From JBDKTH01 sp964558295 (GTDB lineage Bacteria > Planctomycetota > Planctomycetia > Pirellulales > Thermoguttaceae): a stretch of 20,102 nucleotides of DNA. Shown piece after piece: positions 6,470-13,924 of the stretch; positions within the stretch are counted from its first letter, which is position 1; each line of letters starts with the position of its first letter. The notes below the pieces were generated by a model. That model was given only the letters and a program-made list of their open reading frames with translations, was not told where the DNA came from and ran no database searches. The position numbers and the translations under genes are program-made. The stretch spans positions 1 through 20,102 of the forward strand of contig CAZLDQ010000103.1 of the NCBI GenBank assembly GCA_964558295.1, read 5' to 3'.

Positions 6470-9406
6470 TTACCAAGTGAATTCCAGCCCGCCGGTGCCC
6501 GTGTGATAGGCGAGGGCCGAGTTGAAGTGGACGTCGTACTCGGCAAACAGCCGGCAGTTGTCGCCCACATGCCAGTTGAGGCCGGGGCCCAGCACGACCC
6601 AGTCACGCCCCAAATCGACTCCCCGCACGCGGAAGGCCGAACTGGTGCCGTCCAACTGGGCAACGACCAGGGCCGCTTCATCAAGGAGCTCGTGGATCCA
6701 ATAGGTGCGGAATTCCAGGTCGGGCATCCCCAGTCGGGGGCTCTGCAACTGGGTGACCAGCCGTCCGCCGACAATCGTTCGCAGCGAGTCAAGATCCACG
6801 CCGCCAAGGGCCAGGTCGAGCGAGTCGGCCCCCGATTCCAGGAGGTTTTCTTGACGCACATAGATGTGTTGCATCGCCACAAACGGTTGGAGATTGAAGT
6901 GCTTCGTGCCGTAGAGCTGGCCATACTCGACCCGCAGGCTGGACTGCCAACCGTGGTTGTTGCCCGTTGCCTGGCGATCGATCGCGCCGAATTGGAACCG
7001 GCGGGTTGTGTCATGGCTGTCGTAGCCGAACCCAGCGGCAAGCGTCATGTAGTCGCTTTCGCCAAGCTGGGTGAGGAAACCGCCCCAATGATGACTCTTC
7101 ACGTCGGCGTTGTTCATCAAGCCGGCAGTGGTGTTGACGAACGTTTCGCTGTAGTTGTAGAAGAGGCCCAGCCGAATGCTGGGGCTTACAAACCGTTCGA
7201 GGGCGACCAGCGAGCCGCCAAGCGAGTAGTCGAAGCCATGCGCGTTGCCGTCGGCAAATGCCTGCCCACCACGTCCGTAGCCGATGGCCCAGCCAGTCCA
7301 CCGGTTCGCCAACTCGGATTCCTCCTGGAAAGCCAGTGGATCGAGCACATTCGCGCGCAGGCGGTTGGAGAGGAGCGTGTAGAGGAAACTGGTATTGTCG
7401 CGGCCAACGACCGGAAGCGAACCGTACAGCTCGCCGCTGATTTGGTCCATCGCGCTTCGCAATCCGGCCACGTCGACCGCATTGAGCGACGTCATAACCG
7501 TGCCCAGGTCGCCGCTGGCCGAGGCATAGATCTGATCCATGTAGCCGGCGACGGCCGTCTGGTTGGCCGTCTCGGCGTAGTTGGAAAACGCCTGCCGGCT
7601 GACCCGTAGCCAATACTCCGTATCGCCGGCCCGTTTTTCCGCGGTGAAATCGATGAGGGCCGTGTCGAAGACGTCGAAATCGCCGCTGATTCCTCCAGCC
7701 GCGGTGAGGAAGCGATACTCGCGGTTGTCGGTGATCCGCTCGGTGGGCACAACCTGGAGCGTCCCGCCCAGCAGATCGGCCGTGCCGCCGATGGCCACAA
7801 GGTCGCTCTGACCGGCGTTGTCGATTTCGATCTCAAGAGTCGCGTCAGCCCCATGGGTATAGTTGCCCGAGACAGTCAGGGTATCGATCGAGTTGCCCGG
7901 AGCAAGGCGGCCTTGGTTGGTCACGTTGCCGCCGATGGAGCCGTTACCTTGGAGGGTGGCACCACTGGCCACCGCAACATTTCCGCCGAGGACCCCGTTG
8001 ACGGCCAACGAACCGGCGTTCACTTCGGTCGAGCCGGTGAAGCCGCTGCTGTCACCGGTGAGAGTCAGCCGGCCGGCGCCGAGCTTCTGGAAGATCCCGC
8101 TCCCGGAGATCGCCCCACCAAGCGACAGATTGCTGCTGTTGTTGATGGCGAGCGTTCCGGCGTCGATCACCAAGTTGCCGGTGAAATTACTGGTCACGCC
8201 GTTGAGGGTCAGGGTTCCTGAGCCAAGCTTCTGAAGATTACCGCTGCCCGACAGTACTCCATTGAGGACCGCATCAAACGCGCCAACGTTGAAGACATTG
8301 TTCCCGCTTTCCAAGTTGATCGGGCTATTCAGAGCGTAGTTGCCGGGCCAAGTCAGCGTGCCGCCCTGGAAGACCAAGATCGACGAACTGCCGCCAAACG
8401 GGTCGTCCGAATCGATCGTCTCGCTGCCGCTGATTACGACCACGGTGCTCAAGCTGAGGCCCGTGCCAGAGAACCGATAGGTGATCGTATTACTGAAATC
8501 GGCCAGCGCGTAACTGGCCTCACTGCTGTTGCCAAAACTACCGGCCGCGGAGAGAAGATCCATGGCCATGAAGTACGTGTCGCCAACCGTGGCCTCAAAC
8601 GAGAAGGTCTGGTCATAGGCCAGGTAGTAGACGTTCCGGCCGGCGGCGACTTGGGCGGCGGCCTCCGCCTGGGTGTCGGCTGGCAGATCGCTGATGCTGA
8701 TCTCCCCCGGACCGGCGACTCCGTCCACAACGCGGAGGATTCGCAGGCCGGCGTTGTTGTACCAACTGTTGGCCTGGGGCCCTTCGTCTTCCATCCAGAC
8801 ATTGGTTTCCGGCACCTGGACGGTACAGGTGACGCCGTTGTCGATGAGTTTGGCGATCCCGTCAAACGTGTTGTCACCGAAGATGCTGCGGGTACCCGTC
8901 AGGGGATCCAGCCGCTGGATCTCGGCCATATATTCCACACGGGCTTCGGTGTAGATGCCAGTACCGGTCAACAGCTCCTTGACGGCCAGCAGCCCGTCAA
9001 AGTGGATGTCGATCGACGTGTTGACGGTGGAGCCTATTGGTAACTGGCTGGAGCCGAAGGTCATCGGCTTGAGCGATTGGCAGGAGTTGCCGTTGGTTTC
9101 GGTTTGGAAGGGACTGTGACGGACCGTTTCCGTCCGGCTGCGCACGAAGCCTGTTCCTTCCCCGAGCACGCTCGCTTCCACCCAACCGGTGCCGGTAGCA
9201 AAGGTGCCCGACTGATAGATGTATCCGGTCGTGTTGAGCCAGGCGTCGTTCGCACCGATCTTGGCTGACACGGCCGCCCCGTTGAAGTCATCGGGAATGT
9301 CAGGGTCATTTCCCTGATTGATGTCTTCTGCCGCCAGACGCCCCACGGTGAAGAAGACGGACAACACAAAGATCGCCAGACTGCCGGGCCAAGTCCGTAG
9401 CCGCAT
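6470..9406 (-). CDS. Type V autotransporter outer-membrane protein
   Basis: A 978-residue protein. A signal peptide covers 1-26 (FVLSVFFTVGRLAA core). Residues 30-330 form a unique domain with no motif I recognise. Residues 345-500 are a beta-helical passenger with autotransporter-associated strand repeats, for example GSGNLQKLGSGTLTLNG (387-403) and GSGIFQKLGAGRLTLTG (435-451). Residues 500-600 resemble the conserved region ahead of the barrel (LAPGNSIDTLTVSGNYTHGA). The last 280 or so residues form a beta-barrel of alternating strands ending GLEFTW, with the terminal aromatic residue used as a signal by the BAM complex. The passenger should be exposed at the cell surface; adhesion or enzyme activity cannot be told. 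AAGGA (9415-9419) lies eight bases before the ATG. It diverges from the LarA-like gene. Confidence 0.9.
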   Translation of the reverse strand: MRLRTWPGSLAIFVLSVFFTVGRLAAEDINQGNDPDIPDDFNGAAVSAKIGANDAWLNTTGYIYQSGTFATGTGWVEASVLGEGTGFVRSRTETVRHSPFQTETNGNSCQSLKPMTFGSSQLPIGSTVNTSIDIHFDGLLAVKELLTGTGIYTEARVEYMAEIQRLDPLTGTRSIFGDNTFDGIAKLIDNGVTCTVQVPETNVWMEDEGPQANSWYNNAGLRILRVVDGVAGPGEISISDLPADTQAEAAAQVAAGRNVYYLAYDQTFSFEATVGDTYFMAMDLLSAAGSFGNSSEASYALADFSNTITYRFSGTGLSLSTVVVISGSETIDSDDPFGGSSSILVFQGGTLTWPGNYALNSPINLESGNNVFNVGAFDAVLNGVLSGSGNLQKLGSGTLTLNGVTSNFTGNLVIDAGTLAINNSSNLSLGGAISGSGIFQKLGAGRLTLTGDSSGFTGSTEVNAGSLAVNGVLGGNVAVASGATLQGNGSIGGNVTNQGRLAPGNSIDTLTVSGNYTHGADATLEIEIDNAGQSDLVAIGGTADLLGGTLQVVPTERITDNREYRFLTAAGGISGDFDVFDTALIDFTAEKRAGDTEYWLRVSRQAFSNYAETANQTAVAGYMDQIYASASGDLGTVMTSLNAVDVAGLRSAMDQISGELYGSLPVVGRDNTSFLYTLLSNRLRANVLDPLAFQEESELANRWTGWAIGYGRGGQAFADGNAHGFDYSLGGSLVALERFVSPSIRLGLFYNYSETFVNTTAGLMNNADVKSHHWGGFLTQLGESDYMTLAAGFGYDSHDTTRRFQFGAIDRQATGNNHGWQSSLRVEYGQLYGTKHFNLQPFVAMQHIYVRQENLLESGADSLDLALGGVDLDSLRTIVGGRLVTQLQSPRLGMPDLEFRTYWIHELLDEAALVVAQLDGTSSAFRVRGVDLGRDWVVLGPGLNWHVGDNCRLFAEYDVHFNSALAYHTGTGGLEFTW

Positions 9407-9770
9407 CGTTCAGTTCCTTGAGTCACCGGAATGCTATTGGTGCCCCTCTTATAGTTAGGACGCCTTCCATCAGAGGGGGGTAATTCTTCGGCAATCGTGG
9501 TTTGAGGCCAAGCCAAGGAAGATGTACGCCACGATGGATATCAGTCTATTTCTCGTCTGGAGGCTCCAAAGGGCTTTGGGTGTTTTCCGAAAAACCAGTC
9601 CTGTGATAGCATTTTCAGGTTTCCCCGATTGGAAATGGCATACCTCCGAATGGCATTGACTTGCAACACGGGGGGCGAAGCGGGAGCCCCTTTCGTGCCT
9701 TCTGATCTGTCGCGAGGATGGATAGAATAGGTCGTTTGCCTGACGTGTAAGCTCCCAGGAAGACATCGAG
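9407..9770. other. Divergent regulatory region between autotransporter and LarA-like genes
   Basis: These 364 bp hold no gene. CCCCTCT (9442-9448) and AGAGGGG (9472-9478) form a 7-bp inverted repeat with a 23-base spacer in the autotransporter leader, and TATAAG on the minus strand (9448-9453) resembles a -10 box without a good -35. Several AT-rich patches (9540-9640) contrast with the GC-rich genes on both sides. Confidence 0.4.
9700..9728 (+). promoter_or_regulatory. Weak candidate promoter of the LarA-like gene
   Basis: TAGAAT (9723-9728) matches five of six bases of the -10 consensus. TTCTGA (9700-9705), 17 bases upstream, matches only three of six -35 bases. Transcription would start near 9735, leaving a leader of roughly 36 bases that includes AGGA (9757-9760). 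Confidence 0.25.
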
Positions 9771-11066
9771 ATGACGCTCTACTACGCCGAAGGTTCCCCC
9801 ACGGCTGATTTAGCCCCGGATGATCTGCGTGCAGCCCTGACTAGCAGCCTCGACAAGCTCGGGTCGCGCCAGCGTGTGCTGGCTCTGCCGCCCGACTTCA
9901 CCCGGTTTAACAGCATGGCCGGGCCACTCACCTGTATGGTCTACGACTACTTCGGCGACCGGCTGGTCGACGTGATGCCGGCCCTGGGGACCCATGTGCC
10001 GATGCCCGACTGGCAACTGGAACGGATGTTCCCGGGCTTGCCGAAATCCCTGATCCGCGAGCACAACTGGCGCACCGACGTGGTTACGATCGGTGAAGTC
10101 CCGGCCGACGTGGTCCACAAGGCCACCGAAGGGATTTGCTCGAAGCCCTGGCCGGCCCAGTTGAATAAGCTGGTCTACCAGGGAGGGCACGATTTGATCC
10201 TTTCGATTGGCCAGGTCGTGCCGCACGAGGTGATCGGCATGGCCAACTACAACAAAAACCTCTTCGTGGGGGCCGGCGGGGTCCAGGGGATCAACGAGAG
10301 CCACTTCATCGGCGCCGCCTATGGCATGGAACGGATGATGGGGCGGGCGGATACGCCCCTGCGGCGAATTCTCAACTATGCCCAAGACCACTTCTGTCGT
10401 CACCTGCCGCTGGTCTTCGTGCTGACCGTCATCGGCCCACGCGGCGACGGTAGCTTGGCCGTGCGTGGGCTGTTCATCGGCGACGACGTGGAGTGTTTTG
10501 AAAAGGCCGCTGCCTTGTCGGTCAAAGTCAACTTCACCGTGTTGGACGAATCGCCGAAAAAGATCGTCGTCTATCTCGATCCCGAAGAATTCCACAGCAC
10601 TTGGCTGGGGAATAAGGCCATCTATCGAACACGCATGGCGATTGCCGACGACGGAGAACTGATCGTGCTGGCTCCGGCCGTCGGCACCTTTGGCGAAGAC
10701 CCGGAGATCGACCGGCTGATCCGGAAGTACGGTTATGTGAATACGCCGAAGATCATGCAGTTTGTGCAGTCGACTGACGACTTACCCCGCAACCTCTCGG
10801 CCGCCGCCCATCTGATCCACGGCTCATCAGAAGGCCGTTTTGCGATCACCTACTGCCCAGGCAGACTGAGCCAGGAGGAGATCGAAGGAGTCGGCTATCG
10901 TTATGCTGACCTGGCAACGATGCTTGCCCGCTATCAGCCCGATGAACTCACCGACGGCTGGAACACTCTGCCCGATGGCGAGCGGATCTTCTATATCAGC
11001 AATCCGGCGCTGGGATTATGGGCTTCGCGGGAGCGGCTCTACGGCGCAGCCTGCGACAAGAAATAA
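9771..11066 (+). CDS. LarA-family (DUF2088) nickel-pincer racemase/epimerase-like protein
   Basis: A 431-residue homologue of lactate racemase LarA, which uses a nickel-pincer nucleotide cofactor to interconvert 2-hydroxyacid stereoisomers. Visible residues are PDFTR (41-45; Asp42 and Arg45), His75 in GTHVPM, His152 in VVPHEVIG, Lys162 in NYNKNLFVGAGG and His178 in NESHFIG. The gaps Asp-Arg (3), His152-Lys162 (10) and Lys162-His178 (16) equal those of Lactiplantibacillus LarA D72/R75, H174/K184 and K184/H200. This suggests that Lys162 anchors the cofactor and His178 binds nickel. The substrate may differ from lactate, since LarA homologues act on various hydroxyacids. No larB, larC or larE cofactor genes are in the window. 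The start at 9771 has AGGA ten bases upstream. It is a single-gene unit as far as can be seen. Confidence 0.8.
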   Translation: MTLYYAEGSPTADLAPDDLRAALTSSLDKLGSRQRVLALPPDFTRFNSMAGPLTCMVYDYFGDRLVDVMPALGTHVPMPDWQLERMFPGLPKSLIREHNWRTDVVTIGEVPADVVHKATEGICSKPWPAQLNKLVYQGGHDLILSIGQVVPHEVIGMANYNKNLFVGAGGVQGINESHFIGAAYGMERMMGRADTPLRRILNYAQDHFCRHLPLVFVLTVIGPRGDGSLAVRGLFIGDDVECFEKAAALSVKVNFTVLDESPKKIVVYLDPEEFHSTWLGNKAIYRTRMAIADDGELIVLAPAVGTFGEDPEIDRLIRKYGYVNTPKIMQFVQSTDDLPRNLSAAAHLIHGSSEGRFAITYCPGRLSQEEIEGVGYRYADLATMLARYQPDELTDGWNTLPDGERIFYISNPALGLWASRERLYGAACDKK

Positions 11067-11105
11067 AAACGCCCGTTGTTGGCGGGGCAGGGACCAACAA
11101 CGGGC
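11061..11105 (-). terminator. Minus-strand intrinsic terminator at the 3' end of the LarA-like gene
   Basis: GCCCGTTGTTGG (11071-11082) and CCAACAACGGGC (11094-11105) form a perfect 12-bp stem with an 11-base loop. On the minus strand it is followed by GTTTTTATTT, a good U tract. On the plus strand only AGAAAGGG follows, so it suits minus-strand transcription better, though it may also stop plus-strand RNA from the LarA-like gene. Confidence 0.65.
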
Positions 11106-11132
11106 AGAAAGGGTGAGGGGCTTGCCCTCACT
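11062..11132 (-). ncRNA. Candidate small RNA (about 70 nt) with its own promoter and terminator
   Basis: On the minus strand a perfect TATAAT lies at 11139-11144 and TTGCAC at 11161-11166, with a 16-base spacer. The predicted start is near 11132. The RNA would fold into a first hairpin (GTGAGGG/CCCTCAC, 11113-11131, five-base loop), then a short single-stranded CTTTCT-like linker, then the 12-bp terminator hairpin (11071-11105) and a U tract. There is no open reading frame of note inside. It would end at the stop codon of the LarA-like gene and be antisense to its 3' untranslated region. No known RNA family was recognised, and expression is inferred from signals only. Confidence 0.4.
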
Positions 11133-11138
11133 GCCCTT

Positions 11139-11166
11139 ATTATAGATCCACGCTCCTCGCGTGCAA
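11139..11166 (-). promoter_or_regulatory. Promoter of the candidate small RNA
   Basis: A perfect -10 TATAAT (complement of 11139-11144) and a partial -35 TTGCAC (complement of 11161-11166), three of six consensus bases, are 16 bases apart. A full consensus -10 is notable in this GC-rich sequence. Confidence 0.4.
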
Positions 11167-11243
11167 CCCCCTCTTATGGCTGGCATGGGGCCAAAATCGG
11201 TAATACTCTGACGGCCATCGTCATACGACAATCCCGGGTCCTG

Positions 11244-11294
11244 TCCGCCGGCACTCCGGAGGACTGCTTAGGGGAAAGCCCCCTAGACTTTTTT
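11244..11294 (+). terminator. Tandem hairpins ending in a T6 tract
   Basis: Hairpin one is TCCGCCGG (11244-11251) against CCGGAGGA (11256-11263), eight pairs with one mismatch and a four-base loop. Hairpin two is TAGGGG (11269-11274) against CCCCTA (11280-11285), followed by GAC and TTTTTT (11289-11294), a typical rho-independent terminator on the plus strand. GGGGAAA (11271-11277) can instead pair with TTTCCCC (11292-11298), which would break the terminator stem. This could be the distal end of LarA-like transcription, or an attenuator ahead of the small reading frame at 11361. Confidence 0.5.
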
Positions 11295-11360
11295 CCCCGA
11301 ACGGTCGTCATCGTCATCCATCGTAAGCCGGAGGGGGAGGACTCGAGTCATGCGAGTCTT

Positions 11361-11513
11361 GTGCTTCTCTTGCGGTTTGTCGTCTTGGCGGTGTTGGTCT
11401 TTCTCCTCCGGTGGACGCGTTGGCCGCGACCGGAGTTGGTGATCGTCGTTCGCAACGGTCGGGTGAAATCTCGCGGCATGTTCCCCGAGGCCTTACGGCT
11501 GCAATCGATCTAA
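11361..11513 (+). pseudogene. Truncated DUF3634-like membrane peptide
   Basis: A 50-residue frame starting at a GTG: one hydrophobic helix (LLLRFVVLAVLVFLL), then WPRPELVIVVRNGRVKSRG and a stop. The helix followed by a PxLVIVVRxGRV pattern resembles the start of DUF3634-type small membrane proteins, which normally continue for several dozen more residues; no continuation was found in other frames downstream. A strong purine-rich site (GGAGGGGGAGG, 11330-11340) sits well placed for an ATG at 11350, which lies in a different frame, so a frameshift near the start is possible. Family recognition is tentative. It is probably an eroded gene; a real short protein cannot be excluded. Confidence 0.35.
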
Positions 11514-12074
11514 TGGTGAAGGAATGACAAAAGGCTCAAGTTCGAAGCGGCCCTAAAAACGCTGAGTTCGGATACCCAAACGTCTCGGATCTCGTTGACC
11601 GTTTCCGGGACACCAAGCCGCCCTTTGAGTCTCCTCGACAACCACTGCGAAGGAGTCCCGTTTTTCGTCAACCGTTTCAATTAATCGTTGGGGAAAAGAT
11701 GCTCCGGGGGGAGCCTTCGCCGGTTCTTTCGTATGTAGGGATCAAATTGCCAAGGAGCGAAGCCGCAGTCGTGGGGACTGTCAGCCATTGAACGTAACAA
11801 ATCCGCTGGCCCGATTTCAAGGCAAAGTCTTGGACTCCCCCGCAGAATCTGCGAGACGTGCCGTTGGAGGGGGGGGCGGTAGTTCATCACGCGTGGTTGT
11901 CAGACTCTCCCAGAAACCGCCGACCGCACAATCGCCCCAATCCGCATCTCCTCGCCTATCCGGTCTGTTCGGCGGCGGCCTCCCGTCCTGTGGGACGTTT
12001 TTATGCTACATACAGCCAGACGCGGTGGCCGCCGGCATATTCGGCGAGCCAGAAAGCATTTTGGGAGCGTGGAA
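11514..12074. other. Gene-poor region upstream of motA
   Basis: Frames in these 560 bp are short and without recognisable motifs. Two similar stretches, GTTGACCGTTTC (near 11595) and GTCAACCGTTTC (near 11669), form an imperfect repeat. No convincing promoter for motA was found; GGGAG at 12063-12067 is its ribosome binding site. Confidence 0.4.
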
Positions 12075-12935
12075 ATGATTCTGATCGTTGGCTTTATCGT
12101 CGTCTTGGGGTCAGTCTTGGGCGGCTTCACGATGGCAGGCGGCCATGTGGGTGCGCTGATCCACCCTTCGGAATTTGTCACGATCGGCGGCGCGGCGATG
12201 GGTTCGCTGATTGTCATGTCGCCCAAGAAGGTCCTGATGGATCTGATTCACGGCGTGCTTTCCAGCGTCAAGGGGTCACCCTTTGGCCGCAAGGCCTATG
12301 AGGAATTGTTCAAACTCTGGTACGAGCTGTTGCGGTTGGCCCGCAGCGACGGCCTTTTGGCGCTCGAAAAGCACATTGCCAGCCCGCACGAAAGCATGAT
12401 CTTCGGCAAGTACCCGAGTCTGACGAACAATCATCATGTGATGGAGTTCATCTGCGGTGCGTTGACGCCGGTTATCGAGCGAAGCGTGCCGGGCGAGCGG
12501 ATTCCGGCTTTGTTGGAAGCCGAGCTGAGGGCGATGGAAGAAGAGCATCACGCTCCCTTGGGGGTGCTTTCCAAGACGGCCGACGCCTTGCCTGGCTTCG
12601 GCATCGTCGCGGCCGTGCTGGGGATCGTGATCACGATGGGGGCCATCGACGGGCCGGTGGAAGAGATCGGCCACAAGGTGGGCGCCGCGTTGGTCGGGAC
12701 CTTCCTGGGGATCCTCATGTCCTACGGTTTCTTCGCCCCCTTAGCCGTGCGCTTGGAGTTCATCAGCGCCGAGGAGATGGCCTTTTTCCGCACGATCAAG
12801 TCGATCGTGCAGGGGGTGATCGACGAGCTGGCGCCAAAGTCGGTCATCGAGCAGGCGACCCGCGGGCTGGCCGCGGAGGTCCGGTTTACCCGGGAAGATC
12901 TGGAGACCCTGTTCAAAGAAGTTGAGGGAGGCTAA
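12075..12935 (+). CDS. motA: Flagellar motor stator protein MotA
   Basis: A 286-residue inner-membrane protein with four helices and a large cytoplasmic loop, which with MotB forms the ion-conducting stator driving flagellar rotation. It opens MILIVGFIVVLGSVLGGFTM as MotA does. Residues known to matter in E. coli fall at the same numbers: Arg90 and Glu98 in the loop (LARSDGLLALE), which contact rotor FliG, Pro173 (ALPGFGIVAAV) and Pro222 (FFAPLA) at the channel. The length is close to the 295 residues of E. coli MotA. The ATG at 12075 has GGGAG seven bases upstream; the frame extends back to 12003 but that part is not MotA-like. motB follows after 59 bp, as an operon. Whether the ion is H+ or Na+ cannot be told from sequence alone. 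Confidence 0.93.
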   Translation: MILIVGFIVVLGSVLGGFTMAGGHVGALIHPSEFVTIGGAAMGSLIVMSPKKVLMDLIHGVLSSVKGSPFGRKAYEELFKLWYELLRLARSDGLLALEKHIASPHESMIFGKYPSLTNNHHVMEFICGALTPVIERSVPGERIPALLEAELRAMEEEHHAPLGVLSKTADALPGFGIVAAVLGIVITMGAIDGPVEEIGHKVGAALVGTFLGILMSYGFFAPLAVRLEFISAEEMAFFRTIKSIVQGVIDELAPKSVIEQATRGLAAEVRFTREDLETLFKEVEGG

Positions 12936-12994
12936 TCGCCCACGAATCGGTGTGAGGCCGATCGTGGGAGAACTGCTTCGAAAGGGACGTTTCG

Positions 12995-13750
12995 ATGGCT
13001 GGTAAAGGTGGCGGTGCATGGAAAGTGGCCTACGCGGATTTTGTCACCGCGATGATGGCTTTCTTTCTGGTCATGTGGATCGTGGCCCAGAGCAAGGAGG
13101 TCAAGACGGCCGTGGCGGAATATTTCAAAGATCCGTCCGGAGGAGGTCGCAAAGAGGGAGGCTTCTCGCCGATCCCGATGAAGAACCACGCCGTGCCGAC
13201 GACGATGAAGCGATCCTCCGCGGGCCCACGACCGCGTGGGCGGGGGGCGGCCGGTCCGGGCGCCCAGCCCACCCCGACCGAAGACACGGAAGGCCCGGGT
13301 GCCGACCGGGCCCGGCTGCTGGTGCTGCACGGCGCCAAGCAATCGAGCATCGGTTCCGTCCTCCAGTTCCCTTACGACTCGGCCCAGTTGAGCGCCGAGG
13401 AGAAGGAGCGGCTCCAAGCGGTGATCCCAATGCTCCTTGGCAAACCGAACAAGATTGAGATTCGCGGCCATGCCTCCCGGCGTCCGCTGCCGCCGGGAAG
13501 TCCCTTTCCTGACACCTGGCAACTTTGCTTTGCGCGTTGCATGGCGACGATGAAGTGCCTGGAGGAAGGGGGCGTCGAACCGTCACGGTTGCGATTGAGT
13601 CAGGCTGGCCCCCATGAGCCGCGCACGTTGCGTCTTGAACCCGAGCAACAGGCGCTCAACTCGCGCGTCGAGGTCTATATGGTCAATGAGTATGTCGAAG
13701 ATCTTATCGGCACGCCGGAGGAACGGGCCCAGCGGTTCAAATCGCCTTGA
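12995..13750 (+). CDS. motB: Flagellar motor stator protein MotB
   Basis: A 251-residue partner of MotA. The single helix and plug region reads AYADFVTAMMAFFLVMWI (12-29), with Asp15 in the place of E. coli Asp32, the ion-binding residue. A proline- and glycine-rich linker follows (60-105), then an OmpA-like peptidoglycan-binding domain (about 110-232) with IEIRGHASRRPLP, TWQLCFAR, RLRLSQAG and NSRVEVYMV. In this domain the usual G-H-T-D reads G-H-A-S (158-161), so the aspartate that contacts diaminopimelate is replaced by serine, and the N-x-x-LS-x-x-RA motif is altered to TWQLCFARC, keeping only the Arg (181). The N terminus is shorter than in E. coli MotB (308 residues). AAGGGA (12982-12987) precedes the ATG by seven bases. 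Confidence 0.9.
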   Translation: MAGKGGGAWKVAYADFVTAMMAFFLVMWIVAQSKEVKTAVAEYFKDPSGGGRKEGGFSPIPMKNHAVPTTMKRSSAGPRPRGRGAAGPGAQPTPTEDTEGPGADRARLLVLHGAKQSSIGSVLQFPYDSAQLSAEEKERLQAVIPMLLGKPNKIEIRGHASRRPLPPGSPFPDTWQLCFARCMATMKCLEEGGVEPSRLRLSQAGPHEPRTLRLEPEQQALNSRVEVYMVNEYVEDLIGTPEERAQRFKSP

Positions 13751-13924
13751 GGCGGCTGAAAGATTAGTCGCTGGAGATGGAAACGATCAGCGACATGCCC
13801 AATAATCAGATTGGTAGTCAGCATCGAATCGCACGCGATATTCCTCTCGCTCCAAAACGCCGGGGGAAGCTATATTTGCTTGTGGGAGTGACCAACCGCC
13901 GCCCCCGTCCTTGGAGAATGTCTG
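13751..13924. other. Intergenic region with a short inverted repeat
   Basis: GTCGCTG (13767-13773) and CAGCGAC (13788-13794) form a perfect 7-bp stem with a 14-base loop, 17 bases after motB, with no T tract. TATATT (13872-13877) resembles a -10 box for the next gene but lacks a -35. Nothing else was seen. Confidence 0.35.

Noticed and set aside
11681..11890. Minus-strand 69-codon frame upstream of motA
   Set aside because: No recognisable motif, no ribosome binding site, and overlapping frames on the other strand are equally open.
12003..12074. N-terminal extension of MotA
   Set aside because: MotA similarity starts exactly at the ATG at 12075, which has a good ribosome binding site; the extension is arginine-rich and unrelated.
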